Shown here: piece after piece, positions 6,819 to 14,395 of the stretch
How positions within the stretch are numbered: the stretch's first letter is position 1
How the letters are laid out: each line of letters opens with the position of its first letter
Assembly: GCA_944326475.1 (NCBI GenBank)
Contig: CALVEC010000017.1
Location: 1 to 49,521 of the forward strand
Direction: 5' to 3'
DNA: 49,521 nucleotides
Origin: Candidatus Gastranaerophilales bacterium
GTDB lineage: Bacteria; Cyanobacteriota; Vampirovibrionia; Gastranaerophilales; Gastranaerophilaceae
Program-made: the position numbers and the translations under genes
The notes under the pieces: model-generated
What the model was told of the DNA's origin: nothing
Database searches by the model: none
The model's input: only the letters and a program-made list of their open reading frames with translations

Positions 6819-7974
6819 AATTTTATACGGAAACGTAAAGAAAGAGGAAGTGCAATACGAATGGAAATCAGAATCAGGTGCGTGTGAGGTTTGTCAGGAG
6901 CTTGACGGCACCGTATACGACACTGCAAACGATATTCCTGACAGACCGCACCCAAACTGTAAATGTTGGATAGAGGTGCTTGAACGGGAGCAAGAAACGA
7001 CAGACCCGATAGAGCTTCGCAGAGAACAGGCAAAAGACAAAAAACGTATGCAGCAGGAGCTTGCAAAACTGCTTGGCGACGCAAAATCTCTGGAGGAAGA
7101 AATCGATGAGTATATGAAGCAAATAGAGGAGCAGGAGGAAGAATTAAACCGGATTGAGAGAGCAATCGACACGGATAAACTAGAGACTGCCGACCGCCGC
7201 CGCCTCACCGACGCAAAAGAACAGATTGATTTTGCGAAGAATACTATTTATAAAGCTAAAAATAAGATTATCAGGCTAAAAATTAAAATAGAAAAATCAG
7301 ACGGATTTTACGAAGAAATATTAAGATTAAAACTTGAATTAAACCAAATAATAGATGATTATTTTGTTAAAATCGCAGAACCTTGGAATGTTAGAATGTA
7401 TGGAGAAATCCACTCAACTATTTTTAATATGCCAGAAGCAAACAATTTTTTAAAAATAGCGATAGACAAGAAAAATTATAACAGCGACTATGTTCGGAAA
7501 AATGGGAAACTTTATCATAGCATAGATGATTTAGGCAATGACAATTTATCAAAAGATATAAAATTAAGAATTGCAAAAGAATCAAATCAAAAAGATTGCA
7601 AAGTTGTTGTTTTTAACCCATCTAGTTCAATAGCGAAAAAAATAGAAGAAAGTTATGCACTGAAAGAATTTTTATCAAAAAACATTGAATTATTACAAAG
7701 AAATAAAGCATTACCGAATACAACAATTGAATTTACAAATATTGATAAAGACTTGTATAGCACATTTCATGGGGCAGAAATTAAAAATATTTTTTTTGAT
7801 TCTGAAAAAAATCTTAATTTAAGAATAGAAGATTATTATAATTTTAACCCTAATAGAACAAGTATAAAAGGTAGAGTTGGCGAAAAACTACAAAAACAGG
7901 GGGGTCTTGAACCGTATTATTCCATAACCGTATTAAAAATACCAAAAGAAGTTTGGATAAAGTATGCCAATTAA
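6811..7974 (+). CDS. MuF-like head-protein fragment fused to a candidate toxin domain
   Basis: 387 residues in three parts. Residues 20-55 hold the C25-x2-C28, H47-x2-C50-x-C52 pattern with LDGTVYD and RPHPNCKCWIEV, the end of the Mu gpF-like minor head domain. Residues 65-185 are Glu/Lys/Gln-rich, probable coiled coil. Residues about 190-387 are a separate globular region (RMYGEIHSTIFNM..., FHGAEIKNIFFD, RIEDYYNFNPNRTSIKGRVG, PYYSITVLKIPKEVW). From about base 7245 the DNA becomes much more AT-rich, so the C-terminal part has a different history. MuF-linked polymorphic toxins are known in temperate phages, and this layout fits them. I cannot name the toxin family or its active site. GGAGG lies six bases upstream of the ATG. 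Confidence 0.6.
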   Translation: MSKILYGNVKKEEVQYEWKSESGACEVCQELDGTVYDTANDIPDRPHPNCKCWIEVLEREQETTDPIELRREQAKDKKRMQQELAKLLGDAKSLEEEIDEYMKQIEEQEEELNRIERAIDTDKLETADRRRLTDAKEQIDFAKNTIYKAKNKIIRLKIKIEKSDGFYEEILRLKLELNQIIDDYFVKIAEPWNVRMYGEIHSTIFNMPEANNFLKIAIDKKNYNSDYVRKNGKLYHSIDDLGNDNLSKDIKLRIAKESNQKDCKVVVFNPSSSIAKKIEESYALKEFLSKNIELLQRNKALPNTTIEFTNIDKDLYSTFHGAEIKNIFFDSEKNLNLRIEDYYNFNPNRTSIKGRVGEKLQKQGGLEPYYSITVLKIPKEVWIKYAN

Positions 7975-7980
7975 CACCCT

Positions 7981-8010
7981 CCGGATGTGTACACATCCGG
8001 GCTTGTTTGT
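7981..8010 (+). terminator. Probable terminator of the MuF-like gene
   Basis: CCGGATGTG followed by TACACATCCGG forms a perfect 20-bp palindrome six bases after the stop codon. It is followed by GCTTGTTTGTTTT, a weakly U-rich tail. Confidence 0.55.
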
Positions 8011-8025
8011 TTTACAATTATTTCC

Positions 8026-8568
8026 ATGAAAATAGAGATTGAAAAAATTGTATTTTGGGGATTAAACATTTTTTTCAGTGCTTGCGGTTTTGTCGTTTTT
8101 TTGATTATGAAGTTAAGCTATCTACTGTCAGTGCATTTGCATCACGCCGACCCCTTTGGAGAACAAGACCGTTGGTATGTAATCTGGATATTTTTGTTAA
8201 CGCTGTTTTATTGGCTGTCAAAACTTTTCTTATTTCCGGTTATATATAAATTCAAAAATTTTTTCCCGTATACACATAATATTTTAGCCGGTTTTTTGAC
8301 CGAACGACAATGCCTGATATCGTTAATCAAAAAAGTCGTGATTCTTGATATCAGCATACTAATTTTGACAGCCGGATTATTTGGAATCATTGGAATCATA
8401 GGAATAATTTCTTTTGATGAACTGCCTTTTTTGATATTCGGATTATATTTGGTGCACGGAGGAGGCGCACTCACTGCTTACTTGATTTTTTTCGTTTGTG
8501 CAAAAATATATTCATTATTGCTAAAAATACTGTGTATGTTTCGCAGGATAGTTTGCAAATCGCGCTGA
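8026..8568 (+). CDS. Four-helix membrane protein, candidate immunity protein
   Basis: 180 residues with four hydrophobic segments (about 8-30, 50-72, 105-130 and 135-160). I start at ATG 8026; an earlier in-frame GTG lies inside the terminator palindrome. No clear ribosome-binding site is visible. The segment FLFPVIYKF and the C-terminal LVHGGGALTAYLIFF align with the repeated units of the membrane protein at 11325-12353 (FIFPLIYKY; LGGGGVLMCYLSLV), so the two are paralogues. Lying directly after a candidate toxin and sharing its AT-rich composition, it may be the cognate immunity protein. This is an inference from position; no enzyme motif is visible. Confidence 0.5.
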   Translation: MKIEIEKIVFWGLNIFFSACGFVVFLIMKLSYLLSVHLHHADPFGEQDRWYVIWIFLLTLFYWLSKLFLFPVIYKFKNFFPYTHNILAGFLTERQCLISLIKKVVILDISILILTAGLFGIIGIIGIISFDELPFLIFGLYLVHGGGALTAYLIFFVCAKIYSLLLKILCMFRRIVCKSR

Positions 8569-8667
8569 ATCCGAGCCGCATTGCTATATAATCGTAAATA
8601 TTAAAATTTTTAACCCGAAAAAGGTATTAATGTACTTTTTGTTTATTTTTTCATAAAATACCCGTAT

Positions 8668-9345
8668 ATGAAGAAGAAAATTGATTATAGATTGAATTTT
8701 ATCGATATTGTATTGCTTTTGTGTTTGATTGTCTGTTTGTGTTTAATTTTTCAAGGGCTGTTTGCCTTTATAGACGCTAATTTTGTATTTTGTATTTTTT
8801 GTATCATTCCGCTTTTTATCTTGCTGATTTTAAAGTTTACTTCCTCAAAATTAAAACGGTTTAGGTATTTTTTTAATATTACTGCAGCTATTTTCTTTGT
8901 AATTTTCGTTTTTTACTGGCTATTGATTGAGTATTTTGCTCATATACAGTATTCTCCGTCAAAAATTAATTACTCAAATTCCGTAAATACATTGAAAAAA
9001 AGAGAAGGAGCAGAGCGACTGTCTCATTTCCCCAAAAAAATACCCCAAAATGCAAAAAATTATTTTATGCAAATAGAAAGTTCCTTTGATGGATATGATA
9101 TGAATTACCTAAGCTTTGAAACTGACAAAGCGTATGTCAACAGAATGTTCAACAATTACGAAAAAAATTGCAAAATTCTGGGTTCTTACAGAGAGCTGAC
9201 TGATAAAGGAATAATAATTTAAATTTATATAAATTCATTGGATGATAATGATAAAATTTGCATTCTTAAAAATGAAGGTTACACATCAGGTCTGATATTT
9301 GCACAAACCGGCTCAAAAATTTATTTTTTCTATTCAAATTATTGA
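8668..9345 (+). pseudogene. Membrane protein gene interrupted by an in-frame TAA
   Basis: The frame opens at ATG 8668 and gives three hydrophobic segments (about 10-30, 38-60 and 68-92), then a soluble domain with SFDGYDMNYLSFETDKAYVN. It stops at TAA 9220-9222 after 184 codons. The same frame then continues for 40 more codons (SLDDNDKICILKNEGY, SGLIFAQTGSKIYFFYSNY) to TGA 9343-9345. The continuation looks like the natural end of the domain, with alternating hydrophobic strands. A nonsense mutation in a formerly 225-residue protein is the simplest reading; a functional shorter protein is possible. Its family is unknown to me, and it sits among other membrane-protein genes. Confidence 0.6.
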
Positions 9346-9358
9346 TATAAAATTGCCG

Positions 9359-10150
9359 CTATTCCTTGTTTTCGCAGACATCAGACACTTTGTCCTGATT
9401 ATTTTGCAGCATTGCCGATTTTCTTTTTTCAATCTGGTATTTTATTGTATAACAAATCAAAATTAGCCATACAAGGTTGTATAAATTAAGGAACAGATGG
9501 AAATAAGTAAATTTCATCATAAACATAAGAATAATATTGAATATTACATAAATCCCGCCTAAGACAAACAAAAAGTCGTAAAATCTTCCTTTTATTTTGG
9601 TATTATAAACAATGAAAAATAATACATTTATAACGGGATAATATATTAATCCGATAAAAATAGAAATGAATAATTCAGTGAAAAAAGGTATCCCCATACT
9701 ATCCGCATAACTGTTGTATACGTATTTTTCCAGATCTGTCATATATGCCGGAATATAGCATATACAATACAATAAATAAGATAAATTAATCCAAAGGTAT
9801 ATAAAAATTTTATTTTTAAATATTTTTATGTTTGAAAAACTTCTAAAAAAATCTATTTTGCAGCTAAAAATGAAAAGAAGCAAGACAATAAGCCAGCCCC
9901 ATATTTGAAAAACCGTATTAAAAATTTTGTGCTGCAAACTTTCAAGGGAAGCCGTTGCAGCACCGACCTCAGAAGGTGATACAGTCTGAGCCAGCGCAAG
10001 TGCCTGTTCTCTGTTGTTATAAAAATCAGGCAGAATGAAGTTTGTACCCGCCAGCAAAATAACAGTAAACACAATTGCCAACAAACTAATTATCGTTATT
10101 GGTTTTGTTAAATAAAATTTGATTCTTTGCATTATCAAGCCTATCTCCAT
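9359..10150 (-). CDS. Hypothetical integral membrane protein (six or so helices)
   Basis: 263 residues from ATG 10150, chosen because GAGGG lies five bases upstream; TTG 10162 is also in frame. Hydrophobic segments are near residues 17-40, 80-100, 115-135, 160-180, 195-220 and 225-245, with a charged tail ending in KVSDVCENKE. A long external loop follows helix 1 (LPDFYNNREQALALAQ). No catalytic motif is visible. Its start lies inside the upstream membrane gene, so the two form a tight pair. It is oriented against the 8026 and 8668 genes. Unknown family; accessory, AT-rich codon use. Confidence 0.55.
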   Translation of the reverse strand: MEIGLIMQRIKFYLTKPITIISLLAIVFTVILLAGTNFILPDFYNNREQALALAQTVSPSEVGAATASLESLQHKIFNTVFQIWGWLIVLLLFIFSCKIDFFRSFSNIKIFKNKIFIYLWINLSYLLYCICYIPAYMTDLEKYVYNSYADSMGIPFFTELFISIFIGLIYYPVINVLFFIVYNTKIKGRFYDFLFVLGGIYVIFNIILMFMMKFTYFHLFLNLYNLVWLILICYTIKYQIEKRKSAMLQNNQDKVSDVCENKE

Positions 10151-10466
10151 AGTCACCCTCAAAAATTTTTTTATTAATAATATAATTAATTATTTCAATC
10201 CCGACAATAAGAATTAACAAATCATAAAAAACAGAAACAAATATAACAAAAGAATCCATTAACAAATCAAGTCGTCCGCTAAGAACATACAGATTCATCG
10301 CGTCGTACAGAAAAAACTGTATAACAAACATCGCCAGCAAAGTTGCCAACTTTATACAGAGACTTGCCGCTATTACAGAAATAATTGCACCCAAGGGCAG
10401 CCAAAAGAATATAAATATTACTTGGCATACAGGATATTTTTTATAAAACGGGATGTTTTCGTTCAT
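10086..10466 (-). CDS. Hypothetical membrane protein upstream of 9359-10150
   Basis: 126 residues with three hydrophobic segments (about 12-38, 42-62 and 70-95) and a charged, Asn-rich C-terminal tail (KIFEGDYGDRLDNAKNQILF). It overlaps the following gene by 65 bp, which suggests co-translation. N-terminal KKYPVCQVIFIFFW starts the first helix. No family recognised. No clear ribosome-binding site is visible. The pair may form a membrane complex. Confidence 0.5.
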   Translation of the reverse strand: MNENIPFYKKYPVCQVIFIFFWLPLGAIISVIAASLCIKLATLLAMFVIQFFLYDAMNLYVLSGRLDLLMDSFVIFVSVFYDLLILIVGIEIINYIINKKIFEGDYGDRLDNAKNQILFNKTNNDN

Positions 10467-10541
10467 AAATCTATTATAAACAATCTGTTGATATTAATTT
10501 GAGCAAAATCCCCTTTTGTAACATATCTTCATAGTTTTTTC

Positions 10542-10576
10542 GCAGGTTTTGGTAATCAAAGATTACCAAAACCTGC
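10542..10576. repeat. Family B hairpin, perfect 16-bp stem
   Basis: GCAGGTTTTGGTAATC, loop AAA, then the exact complement. It lies upstream of the minus-strand membrane genes. Between 10467 and 11324 there are no genes, only repeats, including a GTCATGCTGAAGCG-type module near 10590-10740. Confidence 0.85.
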
Positions 10577-10790
10577 CTATAATAACACGTCATGCTGAAG
10601 CGTCAGACGTTTGTGTCCGCTTTAATATCTCCATGTTCAGCATCTTACCGGCTCGGCGTATAGCGCAAAACGCGAAGTGTGTAAGATCCTGAACACACAC
10701 GATTGTCACTGCGTTCCTGATTTATCGCTTCAGGATGACACTCTATTGAAAGTAAAAATACACATTCTTGACCCCCAACCCCAAAATTCG

Positions 10791-11150
10791 TCATCCTGAA
10801 GCGGATTTGCCTTCTTTTTCGGCTGAGCTGGGGCGAAGCCTGAAAAATGGCGTCACGACTATACGCTAAGCTGGCATATTCGCAATGGTCTGTAAATAGT
10901 GACACGGACGGGCGCCGTGTGAACGAAGTGAACCCAGCCCGGGGAGCGAGACGGATTTTCTGTAGGGCGGAGTCGAGCCCAAAGGGCGAGCGAGCCCGTA
11001 ACGTCTCGAGCTCCGCAGTGAGTAACAAAAATCCAAAGGATTTTGTAACGAACGTCAGAAGCGTAGAGAGCAGAATAATCCGTAAACGAAGCAGACGGCA
11101 GCGCAGCGTAGTCTGTGGCAGCAGCGAGCGAGAAGAAAATCCAAGACACT
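10791..11150. repeat. Modular repeat, copy 2, with core inverted relative to copy 1
   Basis: The flank module at 10791-10905 matches 481-596 in the same direction. After GTGACAC the core (about 10950-11145) is the reverse complement of the copy 1 core at about 615-810, with scattered base changes. The region also carries the ACTTGTCTCAGGATCTGTACCA module at about 11148-11170. Long open frames on both strands are by-products of the repeat. Confidence 0.8.
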
Positions 11151-11324
11151 TGTCTCAGGATCTGTACCAGCGTTGATTGTAAAAACAATCTGCGAGACTC
11201 GTTAAAAATTAACGAACCTTAGTTTTTGTTACCCTAAATTAAAATTTACCACAACCTACAGACTGTTGAAACTTTTTTCAGCAATCACATTGTTTTGCGA
11301 AAGTGAATTTGATATATTAAATTT

Positions 11325-12353
11325 ATGAACAAAAGGTTGTTTTTATTATTAAATTTAGCCATTTCTTCAAATCTGCTGTTTATAGTGCTGTTTTTTATTG
11401 TTTATTATTCAATCCTGTGTGCATATTCGCTTAAGCCTGACGGCGAACCACTGGGAATGGCTGTATATATAATCTTTTTTTTCATGATTTTCGTATGGCT
11501 CTCTAAAGTATCAATTTTCATAATCCTTGCACATAAAGGAAAGCAAAACTCATATATATCACAGTTTTTTGACAGAATAAAATTTGAAAAAAATTTCAGA
11601 TACAAAATACTTTTGATTGCTATACTCTGCGATTATTTGTTCCATCGAATTGTTCCGGCTGTCTTGAATTTTGCGGGATATATATTAAAAGACTTAAACT
11701 CTGTGTGTTCACATATGGCAGACTCATATGGTTTGCTGTTTCCGGCGTGGCTGGGCGGGGTGTTTGTGTGTTACCTGTCTTTGGTTGTGTGGTTTTGGAT
11801 TACAAAACGCCTGGGGAAACAGAAAAACATAGAGCAACATAACGAACCTGTACATTGTGAAGTATCTGGGAGTTCAAATTTTATTTATATTCTATTTTGG
11901 ATTTTAAATTTATTTTTTACCCCGATTACCCCGATATTAATACTTTGTACAATCTTAATTTTTTCTGTATTCAGCAAAATGGCAAGTTTTCCTGTTGTTT
12001 CTTGGAAAATATTTCTTTTCGTGTTTGCTATCTGTGTTATGTTGATTTTCTATATTGCAAGATTCTTTATATTTCCGCTGATTTACAAATATTCCCGAAA
12101 CAGGCAAATCATCAGTTTTTTCGACAGAATTAAAAATGAGTGTAAATTCAGGAAAAAAGTGTTCACAACCACGTTTTTAGTTGATATTTCAATGATAATT
12201 TTGTTTCTGAGCGAAGTACCCCTTTCGTCAATCAAAGATTACATAATTGGATTTATATTTTTTACTGTTCTTGGCGGAGGCGGGGTGCTTATGTGTTACC
12301 TGTCTTTGGTTGTGTGGTTTTGGATTACAAAACGCCTGGGGAAAGTTCCGTAG
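11325..12353 (+). CDS. Eight-helix membrane protein made of two duplicated units
   Basis: 342 residues. Unit 1 (about 1-165) and unit 2 (about 186-342) each have four hydrophobic segments and end in CYLSLVVWFWITKRLGK. At the DNA level the two unit ends are identical over 53 bp (11767-11819 and 12292-12344), while the rest has diverged. Internal motifs repeat too: SQFFDRIKFEKNFRYK in unit 1 and SFFDRIKNECKFRKK in unit 2. Both units resemble the 180-residue protein at 8026-8568. The stop codon TAG is supplied by the start of a family B repeat. Function unknown; an immunity or lipid-associated role would be a guess. Confidence 0.6.
   Translation: MNKRLFLLLNLAISSNLLFIVLFFIVYYSILCAYSLKPDGEPLGMAVYIIFFFMIFVWLSKVSIFIILAHKGKQNSYISQFFDRIKFEKNFRYKILLIAILCDYLFHRIVPAVLNFAGYILKDLNSVCSHMADSYGLLFPAWLGGVFVCYLSLVVWFWITKRLGKQKNIEQHNEPVHCEVSGSSNFIYILFWILNLFFTPITPILILCTILIFSVFSKMASFPVVSWKIFLFVFAICVMLIFYIARFFIFPLIYKYSRNRQIISFFDRIKNECKFRKKVFTTTFLVDISMIILFLSEVPLSSIKDYIIGFIFFTVLGGGGVLMCYLSLVVWFWITKRLGKVP
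11767..11819 (+). repeat. 53-bp exact direct repeat, first copy
   Basis: Identical to 12292-12344. It encodes the end of each unit of the duplicated membrane protein. Exact identity in otherwise diverged units points to recent recombination or gene conversion. Confidence 0.95.
12292..12344 (+). repeat. 53-bp exact direct repeat, second copy
   Basis: Second copy of the repeat at 11767-11819. It ends 9 bp before the stop codon of the same gene. Confidence 0.95.
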
Positions 12354-12419
12354 GTTTTGGTAATCTCCGATTACCCGAAACATTATTGTTGCGGTAAATT
12401 AAAATTTAGCGCAGCCTAC
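12351..12419. repeat. Family B double palindrome, copy 3
   Basis: TAGGTTTTGGTAATC pairs with GATTACCCGAAAC, then GTTGCGGTAAATT with AATTTAGCGCAAC. It lies between the convergent ends of the duplicated membrane-protein gene and the HAD gene and contains the stop codon of the former. Two hairpins in tandem could act as a bidirectional terminator, but U-tracts are absent. Confidence 0.7.
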
Positions 12420-12442
12420 AGGCTTTCCGATATTGATAAATA

Positions 12443-12778
12443 TTATTTCCAATAAACTTTGAAGTTTTTAATATCTTCAAGAGTTTTGTGATAATTCCCC
12501 TTAAAACAAATCGTTCTGTCGTCAATATAAAGATAAGACGGCAATTTTATATTAGTGACATCTTTAAAAAATTTATCTAAATTATTATTAATTAGCCATT
12601 TAGTCGCAAGCAACAAATTTCTTGAGGTAAAAAGATACAATTCAGCATTTTGAGATAAAGTTTCTAAAAACTCGTAAGCTCCTGCCTTAATGTCAGGAAT
12701 ATGATTCTCGTTAAATTTTTCTTTCCCGTACTCATTTAGCACGCCGTCTAAATCAATAAGTATCTTTTTTCTGTGCAT
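12443..12778 (-). CDS. Small HAD-superfamily phosphatase
   Basis: 111 residues. ILIDLDGVLNEY (about residues 6-17) is HAD motif I with the nucleophile Asp and the general-acid Asp; LYLFTSRN is motif II (Thr/Ser); a Lys in the region NIKLPSYLYIDDRTICF and the DD in YIDDR serve as motifs III and IV. The protein is a minimal HAD core without a large cap, like small nucleotide or polynucleotide-associated phosphatases. The substrate is unknown. AAAGG lies six bases upstream of the ATG. It is divergent from an XRE regulator, with a repeated operator between them, so the regulator probably controls both. Confidence 0.7.
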   Translation of the reverse strand: MHRKKILIDLDGVLNEYGKEKFNENHIPDIKAGAYEFLETLSQNAELYLFTSRNLLLATKWLINNNLDKFFKDVTNIKLPSYLYIDDRTICFKGNYHKTLEDIKNFKVYWK

Positions 12779-12796
12779 AACTAACCTTTATCATTG

Positions 12797-12834
12797 CTAG
12801 TGTTACTAGTTGTATGTATTGCTAGTATAACTAA
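12797..12834. promoter_or_regulatory. Paired operator in the HAD/XRE divergent promoter
   Basis: Two sites 25 bp apart centre to centre: CTAGTGTTACTAG, a perfect 5-3-5 palindrome, and CTAGTATAACTAA, an imperfect one. They sit within a longer direct repeat, TTGCTAGTGTTACTA versus TTGCTAGTATAACTA. The location between two divergent starts and the small XRE protein make autoregulation likely. Confidence 0.65.
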
Positions 12835-12844
12835 CAATTTAAAA

Positions 12845-13060
12845 ATGGACAAGCCTTTTTTGGAAAAATTAGCAAAAAGATTAAAGTATTTAAGAGAAGA
12901 AAGAAAATTAACACAAGATGATATTGGCGTTAATGGTGTTTCCAGATCAATGATTAGTTTGCTTGAACTTGCAAAAACAGATGTTACTGTTACTAAATTA
13001 AAAATTATAGCTGATAATTTGGGGCTTGAAGTTAAGGATTTGTTTGATTTTAAAGATTAA
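12845..13060 (+). CDS. XRE-family HTH transcriptional regulator
   Basis: 71 residues from ATG 12845; an earlier in-frame start at 12794 would read through the operator and is rejected. The sequence RLKYLREERKLTQDDIGVNG...SRSMISLLELAKTDVTVTKLKIIADNLGLEVKDLF is a complete five-helix Cro/C1 domain and little else. Such single-domain regulators dimerise and bind short palindromes. The repeated CTAGT sites just upstream are the likely target, controlling this gene and the divergent HAD gene. It may be a remnant of a phage or toxin-antitoxin control unit. Confidence 0.8.
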   Translation: MDKPFLEKLAKRLKYLREERKLTQDDIGVNGVSRSMISLLELAKTDVTVTKLKIIADNLGLEVKDLFDFKD

Positions 13061-13656
13061 TAAATAAAAATTACATTACAAATTTCATTAAAAACTTATT
13101 AAAAGTGAACACTCGTAAAATTTACAAAGCTTCGTAGGTTGCGTCGATTATATCAGGCAACCAACAAGACGTCATCCTGAGCTTGTCTCAGGATCTGTAC
13201 CAACGCCGACGGCAGCAATAATCCCCGCAACCGGTCAGAAAAACCAAATCACAGCTTGAAAAATAAACAGAACATTAAATCGAAAAATTATAGCCGACAA
13301 GTTTTTTGAACGTTCATTTATTTCTTTTGTTGCGAGCAAAAGAGAAAAAACGGAACCAAAAAAGAGAAAATACGCTTATCAATACAGACTCTAAGCATTT
13401 ATCTTCAAAATATAATTTATAATTACTATACGGCACGGAGAAACTTCGTTTCTCACTTTGCCTGCCTCTAAAAAAACGATACTTAATCGTTTTTCCAGAG
13501 TTCTTGGCACGGAGAAACTTCGTTTCTCACTTAGCCTGCCTCCATCCGTAACGTGACATTTAGTCACCTTCCGGACGGAGTCCTTCCTCCCCGGCTCGGG
13601 GAGGGGTAGGGTGGGGAGTGACCCGTAAGGGGGCAGCCGGCGTTTAATTCGCCGGG
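13061..13656. repeat. Repeat-filled intergenic region
   Basis: No gene. Contents: a GTCATCCTGAGCTTGTCTCA hairpin near 13171; a module near 13229-13400 with TTGAACGTTCATTTATTTC followed by an inverted CTTTTGTT/AGCAAAAGAG stem, also found at 23497-23640 and, inverted, at 31860-32010; a direct repeat GGCACGGAGAAACTTCG at 13434 and 13507; and a GGTCACTCCCCACCC-type module (family E) at about 13552-13640. Confidence 0.7.
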
Positions 13657-13684
13657 TAAAAAAAAGCCGCGGATTAACGCGGCT
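13657..13684 (-). terminator. Rho-independent terminator
   Basis: On the minus strand AGCCGCG-TTAATC-CGCGGCT is followed directly by a run of eight or more T. It lies 35 bp after the stop of the gene at 13719-14237. Confidence 0.85.
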
Positions 13685-13718
13685 AAGCAATAAGTAATAT
13701 TGTGAAAGTATGAGGTTA

Positions 13719-14237
13719 TTATGCGATTAAACCTAAGTGTTTTTCTTCCTGTTTATCTTTGTTTGCGTTTGCATTCATAGAGAAGAAAGAAAAAGGATTA
13801 GAGCCTCTTTTATCTTTGTCAAGACCGCCGTTCAAGACGAGTTCAACATTCTGGGGAAGTGCTTCGACAGTAGCTTTTTGTGCTGCTTCACCTTCTGCAA
13901 CCGGTGCAATCAATTTGCCTTCAACATTTTTAGAAGTTCTTGAAGGAGCCATTGCAGCCTGGGTGTTAAGGTATTGAACGTTAGCGATAAATGTTTCGTT
14001 GAGGTTTATATCAAGACCTGCATTTCTTACAGCGATTTTGGTAGCTGTATTAGCGTCGGTTCTTCCGTTGTAAAGGTCGAGTCCGAGTTCGGGTCTTCTG
14101 AATTTTGAAAGGTCGGCATTGTTGATGTCGAAGGTTTTGTTCTGTGCTCTTGTGAAAATCTGTTTTGCAACTTCGTTGATAGAAGTTGTGTCGATGTAAT
14201 TTCTGTTTGCGTTTAAACTTGTAATGCCAAGACTCAT
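13719..14237 (-). CDS. Lineage-specific hypothetical protein (172 aa)
   Basis: I start at ATG 14237: AAGGGG lies ten bases upstream, while for the in-frame ATG 14246 the gap would be only one base. The product starts MSLGITSLNANRNYI and is rich in Asn, Ala and Thr, with no signal peptide or membrane segment. A middle block, FRRPELGLDLYNGRTDANTA followed by TKIAVRNAGLDINLNETFIA, looks conserved in style, and the tail is low-complexity (NANANKDKQEEKH). Its own strong terminator and good ribosome-binding site suggest high expression. I do not recognise a family. The N-terminus faintly resembles secreted filament proteins, but that is not enough for a call. Confidence 0.65.
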   Translation of the reverse strand: MSLGITSLNANRNYIDTTSINEVAKQIFTRAQNKTFDINNADLSKFRRPELGLDLYNGRTDANTATKIAVRNAGLDINLNETFIANVQYLNTQAAMAPSRTSKNVEGKLIAPVAEGEAAQKATVEALPQNVELVLNGGLDKDKRGSNPFSFFSMNANANKDKQEEKHLGLIA

Positions 14238-14395
14238 TTTTATCATACCCCTTATTGCTTATGTTAGTTTTATCGGCATTTGAAATATAAAACTTTAGGA
14301 TTTTGGATTAATTGTTTACAAAGCTTTACAAAAAAAATTATGGTGATAATATAGTATTCCCCGACTTTGAAAAACAGAAAAACGGAAAAAAGGAA

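Noticed and set aside
10645-11188. Several long frames on both strands
   Set aside because: All are made of the modular repeat; the same sequence appears elsewhere in other frames.
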